A program made the position numbers and the translations under genes. The notes beneath the pieces are model-generated. The model was not told where the DNA came from, did not search any database, and saw nothing but the letters and a program-made list of their open reading frames with translations. DNA of 64,000 bases from JANXVY01 sp040080145 (GTDB lineage: Bacteria > Pseudomonadota > Alphaproteobacteria > Rhizobiales > Hyphomicrobiaceae): positions 1-64,000 of the forward strand of contig JBEBJA010000108.1 in the NCBI GenBank assembly GCA_040080145.1, given 5' to 3'. Below are positions 1 through 8,558 of this stretch, one piece after another; within the stretch, counting starts at the first letter, position 1, and each line of letters begins with the position of its first letter.

Positions 1-60
1 GTGAAGGCACCCCTCATCTGCCCTTCGGGCATCTTCTCCCCAGGGGGAGAAGAAAGTAAG
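1..60. repeat. Dispersed intergenic element, copy A
   Basis: This stretch contains the hairpin CTTCTCCCC-AG-GGGGAGAAG preceded by a conserved flank. The reverse complement of 60991-61046 is nearly the same sequence over its whole length, with three substitutions and a 4-nt length difference. It may extend beyond the left edge of the window. No gene is seen in 1-132. Confidence 0.75.
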
Positions 61-132
61 GGCTTATTTTAGCGCGTATGGGGCGCGCCAACTTTTCGTC
101 GCGGGACATGGCACGACGCCCAAGCAAGCGTG

Positions 133-441
133 TCATGCGTCGTGGGGAACCTCTTTGATACTTTCCAGTGTCGCAGACTGAATGATGAAGTAACCGCAAT
201 GCTCGCTAAAAATGCCGACCAGGAGGCCATCCGGGCGGCGGACAAGAAACGCATGTCTGATGCGGGCGTTCGAACCGTCCTCCCATTGAACGAAAACGTC
301 GGTTCTTGGAAAGTCGGAGGCCACTAGCCCTTGCTTCTCCAGTAGCTCGGCGGAGCGATTGCAGCGCACGCTCAGTTCATCGACAAAGCAGCTTATCGTC
401 CGTCGTCGTTCATCGCGTTCGTAGTGCCAGTCGAATGTCAT
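133..441 (-). CDS. Hypothetical protein, 102 aa
   Basis: I do not recognise a family. The start is the ATG at 441, which overlaps the stop of the upstream gene as ATGA and implies translational coupling in the apt operon; a longer reading to 516 would run over that gene. The protein is soluble with no signal peptide, begins MTFDWHYERDE and contains a stretch around residues 45-75 (VFVQWEDG, RRPDGLLVGIF) that resembles a small beta-rich domain. It is the last gene of the three-gene run apt - zinc ribbon - this gene. Function is unknown. Confidence 0.7.
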   Translation of the reverse strand: MTFDWHYERDERRRTISCFVDELSVRCNRSAELLEKQGLVASDFPRTDVFVQWEDGSNARIRHAFLVRRPDGLLVGIFSEHCGYFIIQSATLESIKEVPHDA

Positions 442-668
442 GCCCCGCCGCCGGACCAGAGGGAGACGCCGACGGTTTTGTCGAAGCCGCAGGACGAGCA
501 GGAGAGGACGTACCATTCACGGTGCGGGCGCGCGGAACGGTCGATGATGGTGAGGGTGCCGGTCCCGCAGACAGGACACGAAACCGGCTTGTCCTTGGCA
601 TGCTGCCAGACCCGCAGCAGCGGGATCAGTTCGGTGACGGTGACGTCGCGCTTGTCTTCACTGCTCAT
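438..668 (-). CDS. Small zinc-ribbon protein, 76 aa
   Basis: The protein has one CPVCG knuckle near residues 37-41 and a second, CSSCG, near 57-61. This CxxC-N16-CxxC spacing is typical of a rubredoxin-like or zinc-ribbon fold that binds one metal ion. It lies 6 nt downstream of apt and overlaps the next gene by ATGA, so it is transcribed with apt. The CxxC pairs are seen directly; a role in nucleic-acid or protein binding is inferred from the fold only. No specific family name is assigned. Confidence 0.75.
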   Translation of the reverse strand: MSSEDKRDVTVTELIPLLRVWQHAKDKPVSCPVCGTGTLTIIDRSARPHREWYVLSCSSCGFDKTVGVSLWSGGGA

Positions 669-674
669 CTGCCC

Positions 675-1202
675 TCAATGCCCTTCGAATGCGACAAGGG
701 AATGCGCCGATATTCCCAACTTCGACAATAACTTAGCTCCGCCCAACTCAGGCAGGTCGATGACGAAAGCGCAGCCAGCGACCACGCCACCGGCGCGACG
801 GACCAGCAGGACGGCCGCTTCTGCGGTGCCACCCGTTGCAATCAGATCGTCGACGATCAAGACGCGTTGACCGTGGGTGACCGCATCCAGATGGATCTCG
901 ATGGTATCGACGCCGTACTCCAGCGTGTAGTGCTGGCCGATGGTGGTCCAGGGCAGCTTGCCCTTCTTACGGATGGGGATGAAGCCGCAGCCGAGTTTTT
1001 CGGCCACTGCTCCGCCAAAGATGAACCCCCGCGCCTCGATGCCTGCCACCACGTCGACTTTGCCCACAAACGGTTCGACGAGTTGGTCTATCGACGCCTT
1101 GAAGCCGGCCGGGTGGCCCATCAGCGTCGTGACGTCGCGAAACATAATTCCGGGCTTTGGATAGTCCGGAATCGTACGGATCAGGCTTTTGATGTCTGTC
1201 AT
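675..1202 (-). CDS. apt: Adenine phosphoribosyltransferase
   Basis: Adenine phosphoribosyltransferase salvages adenine with PRPP to give AMP in the cytoplasm. The 175-aa protein has the usual family length. The PRPP-binding loop VLIVDDLIATGGT is at residues 114-126 and the GIEARGF motif at 54-60. The start is the ATG at 1202 (MTDIKSLIRT) behind a GGGGAA ribosome-binding site; an upstream extension to 1262 has no family support. It is first in a run with a zinc-ribbon gene and a hypothetical gene, and it is divergent from the membrane-protein gene at 1363, so the promoters for both lie in 1203-1362. Confidence 0.96.
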   Translation of the reverse strand: MTDIKSLIRTIPDYPKPGIMFRDVTTLMGHPAGFKASIDQLVEPFVGKVDVVAGIEARGFIFGGAVAEKLGCGFIPIRKKGKLPWTTIGQHYTLEYGVDTIEIHLDAVTHGQRVLIVDDLIATGGTAEAAVLLVRRAGGVVAGCAFVIDLPELGGAKLLSKLGISAHSLVAFEGH

Positions 1203-1362
1203 TATTTGTTCCCCGCCAAATTCATGGCGCAAAATAGCAATAGCGTTCACGATGCGGTACATGAATCGGCACGCACGCCTGCACTAAAATCGCGGCAATT
1301 GCCCGAATTTACGGCATACGGCAGAGCATACGACAGAATTCGCCGCGGGCAGGAGATTGAAG

Positions 1363-1776
1363 ATGAGTGACGGCCAATATCCGCCGCTGACCGACCAGAC
1401 AGATGATCTGCCGCGCACCTTGCGCCGCGAGCGTGAGAGCCGTGAGCGCGCTGCCCGTGAAATGCAGGCACGCAGTGTCCAATCCGCCGAGCGGACCGGG
1501 TGGGACCGCAGCAGCACCAGCCCCGTTGCTCAGCCGTCGATTTATGCGGCCGAACCTGCGCCGTCCTACGAGCCAGAGGCGTTCGAGACTAAGGCTGCGA
1601 CCGTCACGCGCTTTAAGGTGCCGTTTTTTTCGCTGATGGGCTTTTTCATCAAGTGCGTATTTGCAGCGATCCCCGCGCTCATAATTTTGATCGCCATGCT
1701 CTATGGCCTCGGTATCGCGCTGCAAACCTATTTTCCGCAGCTCATCAAAATGAAGATCTTGATTAGCTTCCCTTAA
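1363..1776 (+). CDS. Hypothetical single-pass or hairpin membrane protein, 137 aa
   Basis: The first ~85 residues are polar and charged (an Arg/Glu-rich helix near residues 12-35), followed by a hydrophobic stretch at about 88-120 (FFSLMGFFIKCVF, then IPALIILIAMLYGLGIAL) that forms one long or two close membrane segments. AGGAG at 1351-1355 lies 7 nt before the ATG at 1363, which fixes the start over an in-frame TTG at 1357. The N-terminal part is probably cytoplasmic. I do not recognise a family. Confidence 0.75.
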   Translation: MSDGQYPPLTDQTDDLPRTLRRERESRERAAREMQARSVQSAERTGWDRSSTSPVAQPSIYAAEPAPSYEPEAFETKAATVTRFKVPFFSLMGFFIKCVFAAIPALIILIAMLYGLGIALQTYFPQLIKMKILISFP

Positions 1777-1830
1777 AAACGAGCGGTCTAACCTGTCTAC
1801 ACGACAGAGGAATCCCATCGGCCACATTCC

Positions 1831-1929
1831 GTCACCCCGGCGAAGGCCGGGGCCTAAGCATGCGTATTGCTTGGGGATAATTCGGAGCAAATTGATGGTT
1901 GTCTGGGTCCCGGCCTTCGCCGGGGTGAC
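1831..1929. repeat. Long inverted repeat with internal palindromes
   Basis: Arms of about 24 nt (GTCACCCCGGCGAAGGCCGG onward at 1831 and its complement ending at 1929) flank a spacer of about 51 nt and differ at one position. Each arm also contains a shorter palindrome (CCCCGG-CGAAGG-CCGGGG). Such elements are common between alphaproteobacterial genes. It lies between the convergent ends of the membrane gene and mutA, where it may help end transcription, but there is no T-run. Confidence 0.8.
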
Positions 1930-1979
1930 GTTGAGGGGGCGGGACTTCAATGGCCGGCTCCTTGCTTACCGTCCCCGGA

Positions 1980-3860
1980 TTACACCAGCGCCGCCTGGAG
2001 CGCGGACAGGGTGGCGACCATATCAAGACCTGCGAAGATGAAGCGGTCGACGCCGGCGTCTTTGTAGGCTTGTTCTTTGTCGCCGGGGCGGCCTGCGAGG
2101 GCGACTTTGTGGGCGCCTGCCGACTTGAGGCCGCGTGCGGTGGCTTCGGCGTGGGTGGCGTACAGGGCGTCCGAAGAGGCGATCACAGCGACCTTGCAGC
2201 CCGATGTTTTGAAGGCGGCGACGGCGGCTTCGGGGGTCTCGAAGCCATCGGAAGCGACGCAGGAGATGCCGCCGCTGGCGAGGACGTTTTTCATCCAGGT
2301 GGAGCGGCCGGTGTGATCGGCGATGGTGCCGAGGCTTGCCAGGAATACGACGGGCTTGACGGCTGCGGCATCGGCTTTGTCGCGCAGGGCTTCGAAGGCT
2401 GCCGCGAGGCGCACGGGGGCCAACGGCTTCACGGACTGCAGGCCGGGGATGGGGGCTGCCGCCGCGCGGGCCTGAACCGTTACGCCGTCCGGCCCAAGGA
2501 GCGGGAACGCCGAGACGCCGGTCAGTTCATACTTTCCGGTTGCAATGGTCTTGGCGCGCTGAACGGCCACCGCTGCGATCTGGTCTTGGATCAGGCCACT
2601 TGTGAGGGCGGCGACCATGCCGCCTTCGGCTTCGATTTCCTGGAAGATACTCCAGGCCTTGTTAGCCAACTCTGCGGTGGCCTGCTCGACGTACCAGGAG
2701 CCGCCAGCGGGGTCGATGGTGCGGCCAAGGCCGCATTCTTCCTGCGCCACGATCTGGGTATTGCGGGCGATGCGGCGGGCGAAGGCATCGGAGGCACCCA
2801 GCGCGTAGGAGAAGGGCAGGACGAGGATCTGATCGGCACCGCCGAAGGCTGCGCCGGCCGTGGCGGCTGTCGTGCGCAGCATGTTGGTCCAGGGGTCGCG
2901 CCGCGTCATCATCCGGGCCGACGTGATGGCGGTGAACCGGACTTTGCTGGCGGCATCTGCTGCGCCGCAGCTTTCCGCAATGCGGGCGATCACGGTGCGG
3001 GCAGCACGCAACTTGGCGGTGCTCAGGAAGACGTCGGCATCGGCTGAGAGATGCACTGCGATCTGGGGCAGTGCATCGGCGGGCTTGACGCCGTCAATCT
3101 CGAAGGCGCGCAGGTAGGCGACCAATGTCGAGGCGAGCACGGCCAGTTCCTGGCCTTCGCTCGCACCTGCTTCATGGGCAACGGTGGCATCGACCAGGAT
3201 TGTGCGCGCATTTGGTTCGGCGGCGCGTACGGTCTTGGCGAGCGCAATGGCACCGGCGAGGGCTTCCACTGTGGGGCGGATGGTGGTGCCGTAACGGGCG
3301 AGCTTGCCGATGGGATCGAGGTTCAGCGCGAGCATGCGTTTGCCTGCGGTGCCGCCAAGGGCTGGCAGGGCGTCCACGAGGTGCTTTGCGGCATCGAGAC
3401 CAGCAAGGCCGCTTTTCAGCTCGACGCTGGCGAGGTCGAGGTCGACGCCTGCGAGCGCCTGCGCCATGTCGCTCGACGAGGGTATTGCGACGCCGCTTTG
3501 GCCGGGGGCTGCCGTCTGCAACATAATGCCGTTCGAGCCGCCTTCGAGGTCGGCGAGGATGGCGCGATTGGCGCTGGCGGCGTCGCCGTCGTCGATCAGG
3601 GTCTGGATGTGCCAGCCAAAGCCCTCGACATGGGCGTGGGTTCCTCGCGTGAAGGGAGCGGCACCGGGCAGGCCGGCATCGGTGCGGGCATCGGCGTTCG
3701 TGTAGAGTGGCGGGATGCGCAGGCCGTCGGAGGTGCGGACAACGAGCCGCTTTTCAAAATCGCCGCCTTTGAGGGCCTTGTCGACCAGCGCGCGCCATTG
3801 CTCGACGGAGGGTGCCTCGAAACCGGTTGCGAGTTTGTGCGGCGCTGTCTCGTCGTTCAT
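1980..3860 (-). CDS. mutA: Methylmalonyl-CoA mutase, small (MutA-type) subunit
   Basis: This 626-aa protein matches the small subunit of heterodimeric methylmalonyl-CoA mutase, which with the B12-carrying MutB subunit interconverts methylmalonyl-CoA and succinyl-CoA. The N-terminal two thirds is the mutase TIM barrel (LRIPPLYTNADA near residue 47). The C-terminal domain from about residue 503 has the flavodoxin-like B12-domain fold, but the DxHxxG cobalamin motif of active subunits is replaced by ADHTGRSTW, as expected for MutA. The start at 3860 follows AGGA. No mutB gene adjoins it: the downstream neighbour is an unrelated convergent gene. It therefore depends on a partner outside the window. 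Confidence 0.92.
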   Translation of the reverse strand: MNDETAPHKLATGFEAPSVEQWRALVDKALKGGDFEKRLVVRTSDGLRIPPLYTNADARTDAGLPGAAPFTRGTHAHVEGFGWHIQTLIDDGDAASANRAILADLEGGSNGIMLQTAAPGQSGVAIPSSSDMAQALAGVDLDLASVELKSGLAGLDAAKHLVDALPALGGTAGKRMLALNLDPIGKLARYGTTIRPTVEALAGAIALAKTVRAAEPNARTILVDATVAHEAGASEGQELAVLASTLVAYLRAFEIDGVKPADALPQIAVHLSADADVFLSTAKLRAARTVIARIAESCGAADAASKVRFTAITSARMMTRRDPWTNMLRTTAATAGAAFGGADQILVLPFSYALGASDAFARRIARNTQIVAQEECGLGRTIDPAGGSWYVEQATAELANKAWSIFQEIEAEGGMVAALTSGLIQDQIAAVAVQRAKTIATGKYELTGVSAFPLLGPDGVTVQARAAAAPIPGLQSVKPLAPVRLAAAFEALRDKADAAAVKPVVFLASLGTIADHTGRSTWMKNVLASGGISCVASDGFETPEAAVAAFKTSGCKVAVIASSDALYATHAEATARGLKSAGAHKVALAGRPGDKEQAYKDAGVDRFIFAGLDMVATLSALQAALV

Positions 3861-4188
3861 TTTTTGTCGTTTCCTGCGGCTGGGACGTGTGTGCTGAAAG
3901 CTTTATAGCGGGCGTTCGCAATTGCGGCATCTAAACTAAAAGTCGCGCTCTCGATACTTGCGCGCGGCCGCGTCGATCTGAAGGATCGCCTGCGGCGAGG
4001 CAACCCTGCGCGCGAATTTTGGCCCGCAGGGCATGGCCACAAGGTGGCCCGGCGCGAGCGTCGTACTTCCAAACAAGAACGCCTTCGTTCTTGTCTGGAA
4101 AAGCAAAGAGCATAGGCAACCATGCGTTTGCAAACGCCTTAAGCGCATGTCATCACGGCAGCTTGAGATAACGCGAGGCGATTCGACG
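3861..4188. other. Divergent intergenic region between mutA and the DUF853 gene
   Basis: No convincing gene is present in these 328 bases. The region holds a perfect GGCCAC-AAG-GTGGCC palindrome at 4035-4049 and a stronger hairpin at 4069-4098 with 13-bp arms (CCAAACAAGAACG and its complement, one mismatch) around a CCTT loop. Promoters for the two divergent genes should lie here. Neither hairpin is followed by a T-run, so they are not classical terminators. Confidence 0.6.
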
Positions 4189-5607
4189 ATGACCGATCAA
4201 AATCCTAACGGTGCCGATCACGGGCGCGACTACGTGCAGGACGGCGCGATCCTGATCGGGATTTCGAACCCAGGTCGGCCAGATATGGCAGCCGAAGCCA
4301 TCGAGCTGAAGCTGGCCAACCGGCACGGGCTCATCACGGGTGCGACGGGCACGGGCAAGACGGTCACGCTGCAGGTTTTGGCCGAAGGGTTTTCGGCGGC
4401 CGGCGTGCCGGTGTTTGCCGCCGACATCAAGGGCGATCTCTCGGGCATTGCAGCCGTTGGGACGCGCACTGCGCGCATCGAGCAGCGGCTGAAAGACATG
4501 AACTTGGACGTCTATGGCAACACGTCGTTCCCAGCCGTGTTCTGGGACATCTTCGGCGAGCAGGGGCATCCGGTTCGCGCCACAGTTCAGGAAATGGGTC
4601 CGCTGCTGCTGTCCCGGCTGATGGACTTGTCGGAGCCGCAGGAGGGCGTGCTCAATATCGCGTTTCGTTGGGCCGAAGACGAGCGCAAGGCCGGCGACAA
4701 GAATATGCTGATCCTCGACCTCAAGGACCTGCGGATCGTGATCGAGGAAATGGGCAAGCGGGCCGGGGAATTGCGGGCCAAGTATGGCAACATCTCGCCG
4801 CAGACGGTCGGCGTGCTGCAACGGCGGCTGCTGGTACTCGAAGAGCAGGGCGCGAACTCGTTCTTTGGCGAACCGGCACTCGAATTATCGGACTTCATCA
4901 AGCTCGCCCCTGACGGGCGGGGCGTGGTCAACATCTTAGCGGCTGAAAAGCTGACGAACAATCCGCGCCTCTACGCGACGTTCCTGCTGTGGATGCTGGC
5001 GGAGCTGTTCGAGACGCTGCCGGAAGTCGGCGATCTGGATAAGCCTAAGCTCGTGTTTCTGTTTGACGAAGCGCATCTACTGTTCAACGATGCGCCCAAG
5101 GCCGTGCTCGACCAGATCGAGCGGGTGACACGGTTGATCCGTTCCAAGGGCGTCGGGGTGTATTACGTCACTCAGAGCCCCGCCGATGTGCCGGACCGCG
5201 TGTCGGCGCAGTTGGGGAACCGGATTCAGCATGCGTTGCGCGCGTTCACGCCGCGCGAACAGAAGGCGATCCGGGCATCCGCCGAAACCTTCCGGCCCAA
5301 TCCGTCGTTCGACACCGAGCGTACGATCCAGGAGCTGCAGGTCGGTGAGGCGCTGGTCTCCGTGCTGCACAACAAGGGCGAACCGTCGATGGTGCAGAAG
5401 ACGCTGATCCGGCCGCCGATGGCGCGCCTTGGGCCGCTCAGCAAAGACGAACGGCGGGAGATGCTCGACGGGGATACGGCCAACACGGCCAAGTATCGCG
5501 TGACGCTCGACCGCGAAAGCGCCTACGAACGGCTGACCGACCGGGGTACGCTGATGGGCAAGGTGCAGGAAAAGCTGAAGGGATTTGGGAAGCTGTTTGG
5601 GAAGTAG
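4189..5607 (+). CDS. DUF853 / HerA-like ATPase
   Basis: The 472-aa protein belongs to the DUF853 group of HerA/FtsK-superfamily ATPases, annotated in many bacteria as putative ATP-binding proteins of unknown role. Walker A GATGTGKT is at residues 51-58 and a Walker B region (LVFLFDEAH) is near residue 290. A later segment (GVYYVTQSPADVP) fits the sensor region of HerA-type motors. The start is the ATG at 4189 with GAGG upstream; a longer frame exists but is not protein-like. No NurA nuclease or SIR2 partner adjoins it, so it is not a HerA-NurA or SIR2-HerA pair. A 41-codon frame follows 3 nt after the stop. Confidence 0.88.
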   Translation: MTDQNPNGADHGRDYVQDGAILIGISNPGRPDMAAEAIELKLANRHGLITGATGTGKTVTLQVLAEGFSAAGVPVFAADIKGDLSGIAAVGTRTARIEQRLKDMNLDVYGNTSFPAVFWDIFGEQGHPVRATVQEMGPLLLSRLMDLSEPQEGVLNIAFRWAEDERKAGDKNMLILDLKDLRIVIEEMGKRAGELRAKYGNISPQTVGVLQRRLLVLEEQGANSFFGEPALELSDFIKLAPDGRGVVNILAAEKLTNNPRLYATFLLWMLAELFETLPEVGDLDKPKLVFLFDEAHLLFNDAPKAVLDQIERVTRLIRSKGVGVYYVTQSPADVPDRVSAQLGNRIQHALRAFTPREQKAIRASAETFRPNPSFDTERTIQELQVGEALVSVLHNKGEPSMVQKTLIRPPMARLGPLSKDERREMLDGDTANTAKYRVTLDRESAYERLTDRGTLMGKVQEKLKGFGKLFGK

Positions 5608-5610
5608 ACG

Positions 5611-5736
5611 ATGACCGGCGCGAAGTTCGACGACACCATCACCCTCGTCCGACTGTTGGATGAAGGGCAATCTCACCACGCCTATCGCATGCAATTGCGC
5701 CGTATGGCTGAGGGCGGTCACGCGGGCATTGCCTGA
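5611..5736 (+). CDS. Candidate small protein, 41 aa
   Basis: An ATG lies 3 nt after the stop of the DUF853 gene and opens a 41-codon frame, MTGAKFDDTITLVRLLDEG at its start, ending with TGA at 5734-5736. It is charged, helix-forming and has no membrane segment. The tight spacing suggests translational coupling, although no clear ribosome-binding site of its own is visible. It ends just before the convergent acyltransferase gene. No function is assigned; it could be non-coding. Confidence 0.45.
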   Translation: MTGAKFDDTITLVRLLDEGQSHHAYRMQLRRMAEGGHAGIA

Positions 5737-5743
5737 TCCCAGA

Positions 5744-6874
5744 TCAGTCCTGAACTACGCGGGCGGCAACAGCGACCCGAGGACTTCGCCGCACGCTGGC
5801 ATGAAGGGCTGCGACAAGTGGGCGGCGGGCGCGCAGGCTGCGTTTTTCGACGCGTTCCCACGACACGTAGGCGGCTATCAGCGCGAGCACGGCTGCAAGG
5901 CCGGTGAGTTCGAGAGGCGAAAGATTGGGGAACGTGCTCAGGAGTGTTTGCTGAATGGGGGCGGCGTAAATGTAAACGCCGAACGAAAGGTCGGTCGATT
6001 GGGTCCAGCGGCGAAGCGGACCAAAGTTGATGCGGGCGACGCAAAGGGTCGCGTAGCCTAAGAAGAGCGCACATGTCAGTTCAGCGCAGCGCGTGCCGAT
6101 GGCAGCGGCGAAGAGGGCGGCGAGACATGCGAGGATTCGAACGTCGATGACGAGGCGGTCTTTGACAAGGCAGGCCAGAACGCCGGTCGAGAAGTAGAGA
6201 GTGAAATAGCGGATGTTGTCGAGCTGGGTGTAATCGTGCGCTGCTGAGGGGGATTTCAGAAAAACGCTGAAGACGATGATGGCCAGGGCACCAATAGTCC
6301 ATCCACGATACCGCGGGACGAAGGCACCTGCGGCGGCGGCAACAGCAAGGGCGACGTAACACAGGACTTCGTATTTCAACGTCCACAGCGACATGTTCAC
6401 GAGGCCTGCGGCGGGAACCTCAAGGAAGGTCCCTGGAAGGGGGGCTGCGCCGGTGGTCAGGAACAGGGTTTTGGTGACGTATTGGATCAGACGCCCATCG
6501 GCGAAATAGGCCGCGGGGCTCAAACTGCTCACGATGGGTCCAAGCAATAATGCAGTTGCGAGCACGCAGACAGCGAGGCCGGGGAAAATGCGCAGGGCTC
6601 GGGCGGCTGCGAAATCGGCGACGCTGGCACTTTTGAGAATGCTTTGCGTGACGAGAATACCGCTCAGGAAAAAGAAGACTTGGACTGCATGCTCACCCAG
6701 CGAATGGCCGGTGATGGCAACGAGCGGCTCAGACAACGGGTTGGCGGTCACGAAATAGAAGGAATGCGACACGAGCACTGCGAGCGCCATTGCCAGCCGG
6801 ATAACGCCAAAACTGTTGCGATCCGGGGCCATGATGTCGGCCAAGACCGTGGCAGGGGATTGATTGAATGCCAT
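5744..6874 (-). CDS. Acyltransferase 3 (OafA-like) membrane protein
   Basis: The 376-aa protein has about ten hydrophobic segments. Near the N-terminus (residues 20-75) it carries the acyltransferase-3 signature: an LRLAMALAVLVSHS-like segment with His at about residue 37, then FFFLSGILVTQS. Members move acetyl or succinyl groups onto extracytoplasmic sugars such as LPS O-antigen or exopolysaccharide. There is no SGNH domain fused at the C-terminus. It is divergent from the LuxR-type gene at 7078 and stands alone, so the acceptor cannot be inferred from context. Confidence 0.88.
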   Translation of the reverse strand: MAFNQSPATVLADIMAPDRNSFGVIRLAMALAVLVSHSFYFVTANPLSEPLVAITGHSLGEHAVQVFFFLSGILVTQSILKSASVADFAAARALRIFPGLAVCVLATALLLGPIVSSLSPAAYFADGRLIQYVTKTLFLTTGAAPLPGTFLEVPAAGLVNMSLWTLKYEVLCYVALAVAAAAGAFVPRYRGWTIGALAIIVFSVFLKSPSAAHDYTQLDNIRYFTLYFSTGVLACLVKDRLVIDVRILACLAALFAAAIGTRCAELTCALFLGYATLCVARINFGPLRRWTQSTDLSFGVYIYAAPIQQTLLSTFPNLSPLELTGLAAVLALIAAYVSWERVEKRSLRARRPLVAALHASVRRSPRVAVAARVVQD

Positions 6875-7077
6875 TTCGGGACACCTTTGGGAGAGTGCGG
6901 CGCATTTCCGGTCATTATCGCATAAACCATGCCAGGGACGGTTAACGGCGGAGCCAGTTCCAGACCGGAGGCAGGCCAGCCAGCGCGGACTTGCTTGCGG
7001 GAAACCACAATAGTCTTTCGACCGGGATTAGCGTTATTGGCGGAATACCGATTGACAGATACGAAAGGCATTTCGCG

Positions 7078-7395
7078 ATGACGATCCACGCCGCTATCCA
7101 TTCAGCAAAAGCGACAACCGTGCATCAATCCGCGCCGAATTCCGTTTTCGAACACTGCGCAGCGGCGCGGGCGGAAATGTCGGATCGCTGCCTGACCGTG
7201 ATGGAACTACTCACCGATGGGCATTCAAACAAGGAAATCGCGGCTCGTCTGCGTGTGAGCATGGCGACTGTGAAGGCTTATGTTTCGGAAATTTTGCGCG
7301 CCCTGAATGTCGACAACCGGACCCAAGCGGCGCTGATTGGCCTGCGGCTGCGCTATGGTTTGGAAATCATCGAGACGCGATCAGACCGGAAATAG
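7078..7395 (+). CDS. Short LuxR-type helix-turn-helix regulator, 105 aa
   Basis: The protein contains a GerE/LuxR DNA-binding domain in residues ~40-97 (VMELLTDGHSNKEIAARLRV, then MATVKAYVSEILRALNV), with the conserved Glu and the TVK-x2-VSxIL recognition helix. There is no receiver, PAS or autoinducer domain; the N-terminal ~35 residues are short and unstructured. The start at 7078 has AAGG about 9 nt upstream. Single-domain LuxR proteins usually act as accessory or constitutive regulators; its target is unknown. It is divergent from the acyltransferase gene, which it might regulate. Confidence 0.85.
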   Translation: MTIHAAIHSAKATTVHQSAPNSVFEHCAAARAEMSDRCLTVMELLTDGHSNKEIAARLRVSMATVKAYVSEILRALNVDNRTQAALIGLRLRYGLEIIETRSDRK

Positions 7396-7432
7396 TGCCC
7401 CAGACAATGGCCTGTCCGTGCGGCTCCTGGAT

Positions 7433-7514
7433 AGCCGGGTCAAGCCCGGCTGCGGAGTGGTGGCGCTTACGCGCTGCGGACAGCCCTCTCCCCATTGAAG
7501 ACAATGGGAGAGGG
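7433..7514. repeat. Two intergenic hairpins between the LuxR-type gene and obgE
   Basis: AGCCGGG-TCAAG-CCCGGCT is at 7433-7451. A longer hairpin at 7484-7514 pairs CCCTCTCCCCATTG with CAATGGGAGAGGG. The second stem resembles the CCCTCTCCCC palindrome at 61084-61105, so it belongs to a dispersed family. It lies just past the obgE stop and could act as a transcript end, but lacks a T-run. Confidence 0.65.
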
Positions 7515-7517
7515 ATT

Positions 7518-8558
7518 TCAAGGCGTCCAGGGTTGTTTTTCGTTGCCGGATTGAGCGTCGTCGATGTCGTCCTGGCGGGTGATTTCGCGAGTCAATGCAA
7601 AGAGCGCTTCTTTGACTCCCGCGCCTGACACGGCCGACAAAACCAGCGGCTTTTTACGGCAGGCTTTTTTCAGGGCTTCGATTTTTTCAGCGATCGCCTC
7701 TTCGGGAAGCGAATCGCATTTCGACAGCGCCACGATTTCCTTCTTTTTTTCGATTTCCGCGCCGTAGGCCTTCAATTCACGGCGGACGGTTTTGTACGCT
7801 TCGGCGACGTCGGCTTCTGTTGCATCGACCAGATGGAGCAGCACGCGGCAGCGTTCGATGTGTCCTAAGAACCGGACGCCGAGGCCTGCGCCTTCGTTCG
7901 CACCTTCGATGAGACCGGGAATGTCGGCGAGCACAAACGAGGTATCGCCAGCCTCAACGACACCCAAGTTCGGATGCAGCGTGGTGAAGGGGTAGTTCGC
8001 AATCTTGGGGCGCGCCTGCGTGACGGTTGCGAGGAACGTCGATTTGCCGGCATTCGGCAGGCCGATGAGACCGGCATCGGCGATCAGTTTCAGCCGGAGC
8101 CAGATGGTCATTTCCAGGCCGGGAAGACCGGCGTTGGCGTGATAGGGGGCCTGATTGGTGGCTGACTTGAAGCGCATATTGCCGAAGCCGCCGTTGCCGC
8201 CCTGAGCCAGCATCACGCGGTCGCCGACGTTGACGAGGTCTGCGAGCAGCGTTTCACCGTCTTCAGCGTAGACTTCAGTGCCGGGCGGAACCTTGATCGT
8301 GCAATCGGTGCCGCCCGCGCCAGTGCGGTTTTTGCCCATGCCGTTTTCGCCGCTCTTGGCCTTGTAGTGCTGCTGATAGCGGTAATCGATCAGGGTATTG
8401 AGATTGTCGACGCATTCGACGTAGACGTCGCCGCCCTTGCCGCCGTCACCGCCGAACGGGCCGCCGAACTCGATGTATTTCTCGCGACGAAACGCGACGC
8501 AGCCGTTCCCGCCGTCGCCGGAGCGGATGTAGATCTTGGCTTGGTCGAGGAATTTCAT
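7518..8558 (-). CDS. obgE: Obg-family ribosome-associated GTPase
   Basis: This 346-aa protein is the Obg/CgtA GTPase, an essential factor in 50S subunit assembly and stress signalling. The N-terminal Obg fold (residues 1-158) is glycine-rich (RSGDGGNGCVAFRREK; GGDGGKGGDV). The G domain follows with GLPNAGKST near residue 167, DIPGL as G3 and SKCD as G4. The C-terminus is short and acidic. The start ATG at 8558 overlaps the stop of the upstream acetyltransferase gene as ATGA. Placement close to rplU-rpmA is the usual bacterial context. Confidence 0.97.
   Translation of the reverse strand: MKFLDQAKIYIRSGDGGNGCVAFRREKYIEFGGPFGGDGGKGGDVYVECVDNLNTLIDYRYQQHYKAKSGENGMGKNRTGAGGTDCTIKVPPGTEVYAEDGETLLADLVNVGDRVMLAQGGNGGFGNMRFKSATNQAPYHANAGLPGLEMTIWLRLKLIADAGLIGLPNAGKSTFLATVTQARPKIANYPFTTLHPNLGVVEAGDTSFVLADIPGLIEGANEGAGLGVRFLGHIERCRVLLHLVDATEADVAEAYKTVRRELKAYGAEIEKKKEIVALSKCDSLPEEAIAEKIEALKKACRKKPLVLSAVSGAGVKEALFALTREITRQDDIDDAQSGNEKQPWTP

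Noticed and set aside
1950..3908. Long open frames on the plus strand opposite mutA
   Set aside because: They are Gly/Ala/Arg-rich reflections of a GC-rich coding gene on the other strand, with no domains.
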